From Pseudomonadota bacterium (GTDB lineage: Bacteria > Bdellovibrionota_B > Oligoflexia > Oligoflexales > JAPPIL01), in NCBI GenBank assembly GCA_028877195.1, contig JAPPIL010000077.1, positions 1-10,054 on the forward strand: a stretch of 10,054 nt of DNA, read 5' to 3'. The translations under genes and the position numbers were made by a program. How positions within the stretch are numbered: the stretch's first letter is position 1; every line of letters starts with the position of its first letter. The notes under the pieces are model-generated. The model saw only the letters and a list, made by a program, of their open reading frames with translations. It was not told the origin of the DNA and did not search any database. Positions 1 to 6,940 of the stretch are shown one piece after another.

Positions 1-53
1 AGGAGGGGAACGCTCCTCGCATAAAAAATAGGCATTACTTATGCAACAAAGCC
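1..53 (-). repeat. Left copy of outward-facing terminal repeat (probable IS or MITE end)
   Basis: Read on the minus strand from position 53 to 1, this begins GGCTTTGTTGCATAAGTAAT and runs to the window edge. A copy about 85% identical lies in the opposite orientation at 9975-10030. The first ten bases match what I recall of the ends of IS903-group (IS5 family) elements; this is not checked against a database. Two hairpins can form. In one, GCATAA pairs with TTATGC around a 14-nt loop; in the other, AGGAG pairs with CTCCT around CGTTCCC. No transposase is inside the window, so the rest of any element would lie to the left. It abuts dnaG, with one base between the repeat and the stop codon. Confidence 0.75.
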
Positions 54-54
54 C

Positions 55-1797
55 CTAGCGCCCGCCATGGTCATCGTTGCGCACCAGCGTAAGTATCTTA
101 TCGGTGTGTTTTTGCAACGTGCTGATTTCTGCTAACACCCGCAAGTCATCATCTTTGCCTTGCAATTTTTGATGCAGCATGCGGATATTTGAACGCTCCT
201 TGCGGAGAGTGATGGTAGCGATAATCTTCTTAATGGCATCATAGTGATTATGGCATGCATAAGCGCGTGCGTTGCGTTTGATTTTAGCGACAAGCTCAAC
301 AACTTTATCAGCAAAATCAGAGAAGTCATGCTCGGTGTTTTTGTTACCAGCCCGTAGATTTGCCAACAAAAATCCGACTAATTCAGCGAATGACGGCGAT
401 AAACGCAAAGTATCAACAAAGTCCTCCACCTCCTTGTGCCTGCGTTCATCATAGACAGCGTAGTATAAATGCCCGATAAACTCCTCTAGCAAAGGTGAAA
501 GTTTGACAGCTGGTGCAGTGCTTGGCTTGCTAGGCAGATGTTGGCGCTGTCGTAGCGACTTTTCTATTTGCTCAATACTGATACCGCTTGCCTCTGAAAC
601 TTTGCTAATAATCAAGTCTTTTTCCATGCTCGTCCGTATCAAGCGCAGAAACGGTAGAATCTCGTTGCGCATAATCTGCGGATATTGTTCAGAACGGTTA
701 TGTTTGAATTTATGGTTGATGAAAAAATCAGGCACATGGGTAAGATTTGCTTGGAGATAGTCAAGCATGGCATCCTTCCCAGCCCGAAGCAGATAACTGT
801 CGGGGTCATCACCTGCTGGCAATTGACAGACGTTAAACTGTAAGTCTGGTGCGCTGTAAACTAAACTAACAGCGTGGGCTGCTGCCTCCGCTCCCGCACG
901 GTCGCCATCAAAGAGAAGGATTACTTCTTTGACATAGCGCTTGATAATTTTTAGGTGCTGGGACGAGAAGGCAGTCCCCATACAGCAAACCACATTCTCC
1001 AGCCCTTCTTTATGCAGCCGCAACCAGTCAAAGTAACCTTCAACAACGATAACTGCTTTTTGCGCAGCAATTGCCGCCAGCGCCGAAGAGAGACCAAACA
1101 AGGTCTTTTTCTTGTGAAACAAATCATTCTCACGACTGTTGAGGTATTTTATCTTGTCGTCGTTAGCGAGGGCACGGCCAGCAAACCCCACAACCGCCCC
1201 CTTGCTGTCGTGAATAGGAAACATCAGACGATTGCGAAAGAAATCACGGTTATAGCTCAACAATGACACAGCTTGTGCGTCCTGTGTTTTGATTTGTTGC
1301 TGGCGTAAGTGTAGGGCTAATGCGTTGCCTGTCGCAGGTGCATAACCAAGTCCATAGCGCCGCATATCATCGCTAGTTATCTGTCGTCCCTCAAGATAGG
1401 CACGTGCCTGCTTGCCAGCTGGTGAGAGTAAACATTGGCGATAGTAGTCGTGTGCTATCTGCATCGCTTGCGAGTAGGTCTTATGGCGAGGGGTTCTGTT
1501 GTTCTTGGTTTTCAAACCACTGACATCTACGCCATACTTATTGCCAAGATAAAGCAACGCGTCGATAAACCCGCAGTTTTGTTGTTTGCGCACGAATTCA
1601 ATCGCATCACCCGATGCCTTACAGCCGAAGCAGTAAAAGCGGTCGTCATAGACATAGAAACTTGGCGTGCTTTCTTCATGAAAAGGACATAACCCTGAAG
1701 CACGACCATTGGCTTGCTTCAACTGCACAGTCTCGCCGATAAGGTCAAGCACCGATACACGAGTGAGAATCGCTTCTTTGGTAGCGTTGAATTCCAC
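55..1797 (-). CDS. dnaG: DNA primase DnaG
   Basis: This is the primase that makes RNA primers at the replication fork with the replicative helicase DnaB. The 580 residues are close to the E. coli length (581). A zinc-binding domain comes first, with C37, H40, C56 and C59 in CPFH...CFGC. The RNA polymerase core follows, including FRNRLMFPIHD at about 187-197. The TOPRIM fold has the catalytic E253 in VVEGYFD and the DGD triad at 297-299. The rest is a helical, poorly conserved helicase-binding tail. The start is GTG: an in-frame TAA lies six codons upstream and no other start codon lies between. The upstream AGCAGG is a weak ribosome binding site. It sits 39 bp after ychF and is probably the last gene of that transcript. 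Its stop codon lies beside the left terminal repeat, but the normal length argues against truncation. Confidence 0.97.
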   Translation of the reverse strand: MEFNATKEAILTRVSVLDLIGETVQLKQANGRASGLCPFHEESTPSFYVYDDRFYCFGCKASGDAIEFVRKQQNCGFIDALLYLGNKYGVDVSGLKTKNNRTPRHKTYSQAMQIAHDYYRQCLLSPAGKQARAYLEGRQITSDDMRRYGLGYAPATGNALALHLRQQQIKTQDAQAVSLLSYNRDFFRNRLMFPIHDSKGAVVGFAGRALANDDKIKYLNSRENDLFHKKKTLFGLSSALAAIAAQKAVIVVEGYFDWLRLHKEGLENVVCCMGTAFSSQHLKIIKRYVKEVILLFDGDRAGAEAAAHAVSLVYSAPDLQFNVCQLPAGDDPDSYLLRAGKDAMLDYLQANLTHVPDFFINHKFKHNRSEQYPQIMRNEILPFLRLIRTSMEKDLIISKVSEASGISIEQIEKSLRQRQHLPSKPSTAPAVKLSPLLEEFIGHLYYAVYDERRHKEVEDFVDTLRLSPSFAELVGFLLANLRAGNKNTEHDFSDFADKVVELVAKIKRNARAYACHNHYDAIKKIIATITLRKERSNIRMLHQKLQGKDDDLRVLAEISTLQKHTDKILTLVRNDDHGGR

Positions 1798-1836
1798 AAC
1801 CTGCTCGGATGATTAGATGTCTATGCTTGTAGCATG

Positions 1837-2934
1837 TTAGACATTGAAACGGAAGGTAATTACATCGCCGTCGTTGACGATATAATCTTTGCCCTCTAGT
1901 CGTAGTAATCCCATTTCTTTGAGGCGTGCCTTGCTTCTAGCCTGTTCTAAATCGGCAACGCTGTAAACCTCGGCGCAGATAAAACCACGTTGGAAATCAG
2001 AGTGAATCTTGCCTGCCGCAACGGGAGCTGTTGAATGATTGTGGATAGTCCAGGCTTTGATTTCCTTTTCGCCAGCAGTAAAGTAAGTCTGCAAACCAAG
2101 CAGGCGGTAACCCGCGGCAACCATCAACTCAAGACTGGGGGCAGTCATGTTCAAGGCAGTGAGCATTTCTTGTTTTTCTTCACCCTCTAGACTTGCCAAC
2201 TCCGATTCAATCTTCGCACACACTGGTATCACTGGCATGCTGGTGCTTGCCTTTATTTGCTGGACATGAGTGTTCTCTTGGCGATCAAGGTATGACTCAT
2301 CAACATTGCAGACATACATCTCTGGCTTCATCGTCAGCAGGTGCAGTTCCGCAAGCGCAGGTGAGTCAATTTTACCTGTGTAGGCACTGGAAAAGGTGCG
2401 AGCTGGTTGCAAGTCTTGCATGTGAGCGTCCAGTGCTTCAAGCATCGCACAGATTGTGGTTATCCGTTTGGCATTGGTTTTGGCGAGCTTCTTGTGGCGA
2501 GCGAGGGCGTTAAGCACTGTCTCATGGTCTTTGCATAGGAGTTCAGTTTGAATAGTTTCTAAATCACGTAAGGGGTCAAGCTGGTCATCAACATGCACGA
2601 CTTCCCCTGCGTCAAAACAGCGCAAGACATGAACAATCGCATCGGTGGTGCGGATATGTCCTAAAAATTTATTCCCCAAACCTTCGCCTTTTGCTGCCCC
2701 GCGCACGAGACCAGCGATGTCGTGAAATTCAATCGTTGTAGGAACGATCTTGTCGGTATTGATAAACGCGGCGATACGTTCTAAACGTGCGTCGGGGACG
2801 GGGACGACACCGACATTTGGGTCAATGGTGCAAAACGGGTAGTTTGCCGCTTCAACTTGTGAGTTGGTCAACGCATTGAACAGTGTTGATTTGCCGACAT
2901 TAGGCAGACCGACGATTCCACAACTCAATCCCAT
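1837..2934 (-). CDS. ychF: Redox-regulated ribosome-associated ATPase/GTPase YchF
   Basis: This is a universal Obg-related P-loop NTPase that binds ribosomes and is known to prefer ATP. The 365 residues match the usual length (363 in E. coli). The P-loop GLPNVGKS is at 9-16 and the G3 motif DIAG at 72-75. The G4 position reads NVDE (210-213), the YchF-specific replacement of NKxD that explains ATP preference. A coiled-coil region lies at about 120-170, and a C-terminal TGS domain (about 280-365) ends in the family signature DGDVITFRFNV. The ATG lies 7 bp after the yajQ stop with no clear Shine-Dalgarno sequence, so translation is probably coupled to yajQ. Confidence 0.97.
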   Translation of the reverse strand: MGLSCGIVGLPNVGKSTLFNALTNSQVEAANYPFCTIDPNVGVVPVPDARLERIAAFINTDKIVPTTIEFHDIAGLVRGAAKGEGLGNKFLGHIRTTDAIVHVLRCFDAGEVVHVDDQLDPLRDLETIQTELLCKDHETVLNALARHKKLAKTNAKRITTICAMLEALDAHMQDLQPARTFSSAYTGKIDSPALAELHLLTMKPEMYVCNVDESYLDRQENTHVQQIKASTSMPVIPVCAKIESELASLEGEEKQEMLTALNMTAPSLELMVAAGYRLLGLQTYFTAGEKEIKAWTIHNHSTAPVAAGKIHSDFQRGFICAEVYSVADLEQARSKARLKEMGLLRLEGKDYIVNDGDVITFRFNV

Positions 2935-2941
2935 CTATTTA

Positions 2942-3433
2942 TCAATCACGCATATTGCTGGGACGGACAGGGAAGGGCATCTGGGCGTTTTCAACGAGTG
3001 CTATTGCCTCTTGGAGGTTGTCTATTTTTTTGCCGCTCACTCGCAATTGTTGGTCTTGAATTTGTGTTTGTATTTTTAGTTTGCTGTCTTTGATAATTTT
3101 AGCGATTTGTTTTGCTTCCTCTTTGGATAGACTATCTTTGATAAGTGCTTCTTGCTTTAGTAAACCTTGATTGCCAACGGATTCTTTTTGATATTGCAGG
3201 CAACGCAAATCAAGGTTGCGCTTCGCCATTTTTTGCTCCAGCAACTGCTTGATCGCCCGCATTTTTAGCTCATCATCAGCGATGATTTGAATTTTTTTGT
3301 TGCTACGGTCAAGCGCAATGCTTGATTTGCTACCCCGAAAGTCAAAGCGTTGACTAACTTCACGACTAACGACATTGACAGCATCGTCAATGTGCTGAAG
3401 GTCTACATCCGATACAAAATCAAAACTTGGCAA
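2942..3433 (-). CDS. yajQ: YajQ-family nucleotide-binding protein
   Basis: This is a member of the YajQ/UPF0234 family, small two-domain proteins reported to bind nucleotides; some act as cyclic-di-GMP effectors. The open frame extends to 3559, but the correct start is almost certainly the TTG at 3431-3433. It gives the conserved family N-terminus (M)PSFDFVSDVD and exactly 163 residues, the E. coli length. It lies 7 bp after an AGGAG site. Family features include REVSQRFDFRG at about 25-35, the central QEALIKDSLSKEEAK region, and LRVSGKKIDNLQ followed by the C-terminal MRD in place of the usual FRD. It is the first gene of the yajQ-ychF-dnaG block. Confidence 0.93.
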   Translation of the reverse strand: MPSFDFVSDVDLQHIDDAVNVVSREVSQRFDFRGSKSSIALDRSNKKIQIIADDELKMRAIKQLLEQKMAKRNLDLRCLQYQKESVGNQGLLKQEALIKDSLSKEEAKQIAKIIKDSKLKIQTQIQDQQLRVSGKKIDNLQEAIALVENAQMPFPVRPSNMRD

Positions 3434-3440
3434 AATCAAA

Positions 3441-3445
3441 CTCCT
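3441..3445 (-). promoter_or_regulatory. Shine-Dalgarno site fixing the yajQ TTG start
   Basis: AGGAG on the minus strand lies 7 bases before the TTG at 3431-3433. It supports this start over the upstream ATG-initiated extension, which has no matching family sequence. Confidence 0.8.
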
Positions 3446-3485
3446 GTTTGCTGTGGCTAATAGCAGTGGCTTACAACCAAACGGC

Positions 3486-3516
3486 GTATGATAGCATACT
3501 AATTCTGATCGCGTAA
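3486..3516 (-). promoter_or_regulatory. Candidate extended -10 promoter for yajQ-ychF-dnaG, with overlapping palindrome
   Basis: On the minus strand, TATCAT (3488-3493) is preceded by TGC, giving an extended -10 element. A poor -35, TTACGC (3511-3516), lies 17 bases upstream. The expected start, about 7 bases past the -10, leaves a leader of roughly 45-50 bases before the TTG. The -10 is embedded in GTATG-N4-CATAC (3486-3499), a small inverted repeat that could be an operator or chance. The assignment is by pattern only. Confidence 0.4.
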
Positions 3517-3575
3517 CTGGCGGAATTTGGGCAATGCCGCGATCGCACTCTACTCGCACAATCTAACACGCATCG

Positions 3576-4460
3576 CTACCAGCCAACTTTGATGACCTGG
3601 TTCATGAAGATGCGCAGGTAGGGCGCAGAAAGAGCCAAGTTTATCTGCTGGACGTGCGGTTTCGGTCTGCTCCAAACGAGCAAACGTCTGAATCCACGCG
3701 GTTCATGCTTGGTCATGCCACCCCAAGCGAGACCCAGTAGATGTCCGCTATGCAAGTCAATTAACGCACCTCCGAGTGAGCCTTTCGTCATATCGCAGTT
3801 ATGCGCTAACCCAAAAGGCACGTCTGCCCAAGCTAGCGAGCGTGGGCGACCTAGAATGGTGCAGTCTGATGCGGTAATCGCAGCAACAGGGTAGTATTTA
3901 CTCTGTGCGGTCAGCAATGCTACGCTGTGCGTTGGGGAGAAGGAGTTGTAGATAAGATGCGGATAATGCAACAGGAACGCATCACGGTATTTTGGAATTG
4001 CGCCATGCCAAATCGGTAGCGCTTGATGCGATGGAGGTAGTGGGGCATGCAATTGAAATGTTGCAAGGTCATAGCGTCGACTAGCGATTAGAGAGTTTGT
4101 GCGGCAGCGGCGATCATGTAGTGCTCGGCCAGGCAATGAGAAGTTAAAATAGGCTCGCGTATGGAGACAAAGACTGCGGTCTAGAGTCTGCCCTGCCTCG
4201 GCAAAGCACCTACGGCTGGTAATGACACGAGGGTATTTGCCGTTTGTAATCAGCACTCCATGACAGTGCTTTTTTTGCTTGCCGATGACCAAAAAAGCCG
4301 AAGCCGCAATGCTGCGCTCAAAGACTACTGGTCGCATTTGACCAGACGACTGGATCTTGGCCGCAGGCTGGACATTGTTTGTGCCGATGATGTTGCCGCG
4401 ATAAACAGGAGACTTTTCACAAGCAACGACGATAAATACGATTGCGATAAGCGTCCACAT
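3576..4460 (-). CDS. Lipoprotein with trypsin-like fold, probable inactive serine protease homologue
   Basis: The product is a 294-residue predicted lipoprotein. A short hydrophobic signal ends in the lipobox VVAC with C14 as the lipid site; residue +2 is Glu, so outer-membrane sorting is expected if proteobacterial rules apply. The body follows the chymotrypsin/trypsin pattern. CHGVLITN (66-73) and SRRC (82-85) match the segment around the catalytic His, but His is Arg84. RRYDLATFQL keeps the Asp (D131). The Ser loop reads CDMTKGSLGGAL (222-233), with Leu229 where GxSGG has Ser. The cysteines that usually bracket the His and Ser loops are kept, so the fold is probably intact. I infer a non-catalytic binding or decoy role. 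An in-frame TAG four codons upstream makes the ATG the first usable start, though no Shine-Dalgarno is evident. Its partner is unknown. Confidence 0.75.
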   Translation of the reverse strand: MWTLIAIVFIVVACEKSPVYRGNIIGTNNVQPAAKIQSSGQMRPVVFERSIAASAFLVIGKQKKHCHGVLITNGKYPRVITSRRCFAEAGQTLDRSLCLHTRAYFNFSLPGRALHDRRCRTNSLIASRRYDLATFQLHAPLPPSHQALPIWHGAIPKYRDAFLLHYPHLIYNSFSPTHSVALLTAQSKYYPVAAITASDCTILGRPRSLAWADVPFGLAHNCDMTKGSLGGALIDLHSGHLLGLAWGGMTKHEPRGFRRLLVWSRPKPHVQQINLALSAPYLRIFMNQVIKVGW

Positions 4461-4528
4461 AGCGGCAAACTATCGGTTTACAACCAAACCAAGATTAGCC
4501 ATAAGGCACATGCCAATTTACTTTGCTG

Positions 4529-4557
4529 TTGGAAATCCGACAGAGGTCAGATAGACT
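4529..4557 (+). promoter_or_regulatory. Candidate sigma70-type promoter upstream of the helicase-like gene
   Basis: TTGGAA (4529-4534) and TAGACT (4552-4557) are 17 bases apart, each matching 4 of 6 consensus positions. Transcription starting near 4564 would precede the ATG at 4619 and exclude the longer reading from TTG at 4523. It lies in the divergent gap between the protease-like lipoprotein gene and the plus-strand genes. Sequence match only. Confidence 0.4.
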
Positions 4558-4618
4558 GCTGGGCATCGGCTGCACGAGTAAGCCACAAGCCAGCAAATCG
4601 AAAGACATAACCAAACCC

Positions 4619-5284
4619 ATGAGCGACACATTGAAAACACATAAACAACTAGGTTTTTTTTGCGCAGCAGGTGATAAAATACCGCTACTCCTCCAGATAC
4701 TGGTGCAAAATAGCCCCAAGCGGGGCATCGTCTTTTGCAACAGTTCTGCAAGTGTTGCGTTTGTTAATAGGCATCTCCAAAGTTTGGGTGTTGCGAAAAA
4801 CTCGCCGCGGGTAGTCGTGCATTCAGATGCCACCTTCAACAGTGCGAAGGGTGAACGAGGAGATGCGAAAATGACTGCGGGGCATGGGTTTGATTGTGTA
4901 ATTAATTTTGATTTGCCCTATGCTCCTAGAGTTTATGGTGAGCGTCTGCGAGCTGTCGATGCAGGGGGTGCATGTATCAGTCTGTTGTGCGATTACTATA
5001 GTGATTTTGCCCAACCGATACTTGATGCTTATCCACTGTCTTGTAGTTGGTCGCCGTATGTTGATCAACTCCCTAGCCGCAAGCAGATCAAGGCATGGTC
5101 AACAGTTGCTCAACCTTCTAATCAATCGATTGCTACCCAAAAGCGCACGCGTGTGCAGCGTAATGGTGCGAGTAGCAAGTCAAGGCAAAGTCGAGAAGAA
5201 CAACATGCTGCGACACCAAAGCGACCGTCGGCCCAAATATCAATTTGGTCTAAAATAGCCTCTCTATTCAACAGCAAGTCATAA
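4619..5284 (+). CDS. RhlB-like DEAD-box helicase C-terminal (RecA2) domain protein, degenerate
   Basis: This encodes 221 residues resembling only the second RecA domain and basic tail of RhlB/DEAD-box RNA helicases. Recognisable parts are KRGIVFCNSSASVAFVNRHL (motif IV region), FDCVINFDLP (the strand after motif V) and ACISLLCDYYSDFAQPILDAY (the RhlB-like end of the domain). The ATP-binding first domain with motifs Q, I and DEAD is absent. The segment that should hold motif V (ATDVAARG) is shortened to about MTAGHG. The motif VI position (HRIGRTGR) reads YGERLRAVD, losing most of the catalytic arginines. It cannot be a normal helicase. The tail from about 155 is rich in K, R, S and Q, suggesting RNA or protein binding. 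The ATG at 4619 is chosen because it starts just before the homology and follows a candidate promoter; TTG at 4523 is possible. It lies 35 bp before the aminotransferase gene, probably in one transcript. Confidence 0.65.
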   Translation: MSDTLKTHKQLGFFCAAGDKIPLLLQILVQNSPKRGIVFCNSSASVAFVNRHLQSLGVAKNSPRVVVHSDATFNSAKGERGDAKMTAGHGFDCVINFDLPYAPRVYGERLRAVDAGGACISLLCDYYSDFAQPILDAYPLSCSWSPYVDQLPSRKQIKAWSTVAQPSNQSIATQKRTRVQRNGASSKSRQSREEQHAATPKRPSAQISIWSKIASLFNSKS

Positions 5285-5319
5285 GACTGGTGCAGAAGCA
5301 AGGCGATTAGGAGTAACCG

Positions 5320-6798
5320 ATGAGCAAGATAAGCACTGCCTGGGAACAGCTTAAGCAATTGCGTGTTCAACGCCAGCATGCCCAAACGCTAGGCTTGAGC
5401 GATGCAAGCATAGATAAATTTATCAGGTGCGATGACAAACTACAGTTAGCGATTGCGCGAGCCTTTGCTGTTCACAATAGCGAGGAGTGGCAAGAATTTT
5501 TGCGCATTGCTCCGCAACCTGAAGACGAACAGATCGCTTTACTACAGGAACGGTTGTATAACTTCTATGAGTTAGTAGCTCGCAACCCCTATATCCCGCT
5601 CGGTGCAGCGGGGCCTTGGTTGATAACGTCTTTCGGTGCGGTGCTGCATGATTCAGGTGGTTACGGCATGTTGGGTTTTGGGCATGCAGTGCCAGAGATA
5701 GAACAGATACTGGGTCAAACGCAGGTGCTGGCAAACATCATGACTGCAAATATCCTGCAACGCCGCATCAGGTTATCGCTTGATGCCGAGATCGGTCATA
5801 CCCGCAACTCAACACCAGTCTATGGTAGTTACATGTTCCTTAATTCAGGCTCGGAGGCGGTTACCCTTGCGAGTAGAATCGTTGATGTCCATGCCAAGCA
5901 ACATGCTGACGACCGTCAACGCACCGTGTCGCTCGTGCATAACAGTAGTTTTCACGGACGCACGGAGCGACCCTCGCGCCTTTCCGACATGTGCACAGAC
6001 ATCTACAGCAAGCATCTGCACAGTTTCAAACGCCGCGATGATGTGCAAATCATTCAGCATAATGACGAAGATGATTTGCGATCAGCTTTTGCGACTGCTG
6101 AACAGCAAGGCTATTTCATCGACGCAATCTACCTTGAGCCAGTAACTGGCGAGGGCAATCCTGGGCGTGCGATTACCCCCGACTATTATCGGTTAGCACA
6201 GCAGTTGGCAGCACAGCACGGCGCATTGCTGACCATTGACTCGGTGCAGGCAGGGATACGCACGCATGGAGTTTTGAGTGTCGTTGACTATCCTGGTTTT
6301 CAGCACTTACCTGCGCCTGATATAGAGGTGTTCTCTAAAGCGCTACATTCGGGGCATATACCCTTGTCGGCTGTGGCGGTGTCAACGGCGGTAGCAAAAG
6401 CATTCCCGCCAGGCTTGCATGGCAACACAATGACCGCCGTGCCGCGCTCGCTAGCAGTTGGCTGCTATACGCTCTCGCAACTCACCCCAGATGTGCGCAG
6501 CAATATCGTTGCCCGCGGACAGCAGTTTCTTGAACGATTTGAGGCCTTAAGGGAAGAATTACCCGACATTATCACGCATGTGCAGGGCAAGGGACTGCTT
6601 TTCTGTGTTGGCATCAACCACCGCCTGCCCGTCGTCGGTGGTGTTGAGAAAACCCTGCGTAAGCAAGGCATCGGCGTGATACATGGCAACACCAATGTTT
6701 TGCGCTTCACGCCCCACTTTCGCATCAATGCCGATGAGGTAGAACTCGTCGTCCACTGTGTGGGCAAGGAACTCCGAAATCTGCGCCAAATCAAGTAA
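5320..6798 (+). CDS. Class III (omega/ornithine-type) PLP-dependent aminotransferase
   Basis: This is a 492-residue fold-type I aminotransferase of the class III group, transferring an amino group from a primary amine or omega-amino acid to a keto acid; the substrate cannot be told. Key elements in order are NSGSEA (175-180, phosphate binding), FHGRT (211-215, stacking on PLP), EPVTGEGN (273-280), the Asp of TIDSVQAG (D307) pairing with the pyridine nitrogen, and the Schiff-base lysine K340 in VFSKALHSG. The usual DExQ motif reads DSVQ. About 90 residues precede the core, longer than in ornithine or GABA aminotransferases. AGGAG at 5309-5313, 6 bases before the ATG, is a strong ribosome binding site. 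It is probably co-transcribed with the helicase-like gene. No clear terminator follows. Confidence 0.9.
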   Translation: MSKISTAWEQLKQLRVQRQHAQTLGLSDASIDKFIRCDDKLQLAIARAFAVHNSEEWQEFLRIAPQPEDEQIALLQERLYNFYELVARNPYIPLGAAGPWLITSFGAVLHDSGGYGMLGFGHAVPEIEQILGQTQVLANIMTANILQRRIRLSLDAEIGHTRNSTPVYGSYMFLNSGSEAVTLASRIVDVHAKQHADDRQRTVSLVHNSSFHGRTERPSRLSDMCTDIYSKHLHSFKRRDDVQIIQHNDEDDLRSAFATAEQQGYFIDAIYLEPVTGEGNPGRAITPDYYRLAQQLAAQHGALLTIDSVQAGIRTHGVLSVVDYPGFQHLPAPDIEVFSKALHSGHIPLSAVAVSTAVAKAFPPGLHGNTMTAVPRSLAVGCYTLSQLTPDVRSNIVARGQQFLERFEALREELPDIITHVQGKGLLFCVGINHRLPVVGGVEKTLRKQGIGVIHGNTNVLRFTPHFRINADEVELVVHCVGKELRNLRQIK

Positions 6799-6882
6799 TT
6801 TCCTTTATATCTACGCTTTAAAAATTATTATCCTAATCTTAAAGTGTTATGTGATGGTTTATTCATACTATTAAGTTTATGT

Positions 6883-6911
6883 TTGATGTGTGGATTGTAA
6901 GTTAATACTAT
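6883..6911 (+). promoter_or_regulatory. Candidate sigma70-type promoter for the 383-residue lipoprotein
   Basis: TTGATG (6883-6888) and TACTAT (6906-6911) are separated by exactly 17 bases within an AT-rich 142-bp gap between the aminotransferase and lipoprotein genes. A start near 6918 leaves a leader of about 23 bases. A GTG start at 6890 would lie inside the promoter, which supports the ATG at 6941. Confidence 0.55.
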
Positions 6912-6940
6912 CAAGTCTCTTTAACTTGTTGGGTGTTTAT

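Noticed and set aside
1..55. Integron attC site
   Set aside because: The hairpins lack the RYYYAAC/GTTRRRY core pair, and the end sequence fits a transposon terminus better.
55..120. Truncation of DnaG by the left terminal repeat
   Set aside because: At 580 residues the protein has normal family length and its stop codon lies outside the repeat, so the C-terminus is probably complete.
2193..2513. 106-codon plus-strand open frame
   Set aside because: It lies wholly opposite ychF, whose family match is complete over this interval; no ribosome site or recognisable product.
4523..4618. N-terminal extension of the helicase-like protein from TTG at 4523
   Set aside because: The added 32 residues show no helicase motif, the TTG precedes the candidate promoter's -10, and no ribosome site precedes it.
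6799..6870. Rho-independent terminator after the aminotransferase
   Set aside because: Only a weak 6-bp AT-rich stem (CTTTAA/TTAAAG) with a long loop is present, without a T-run.
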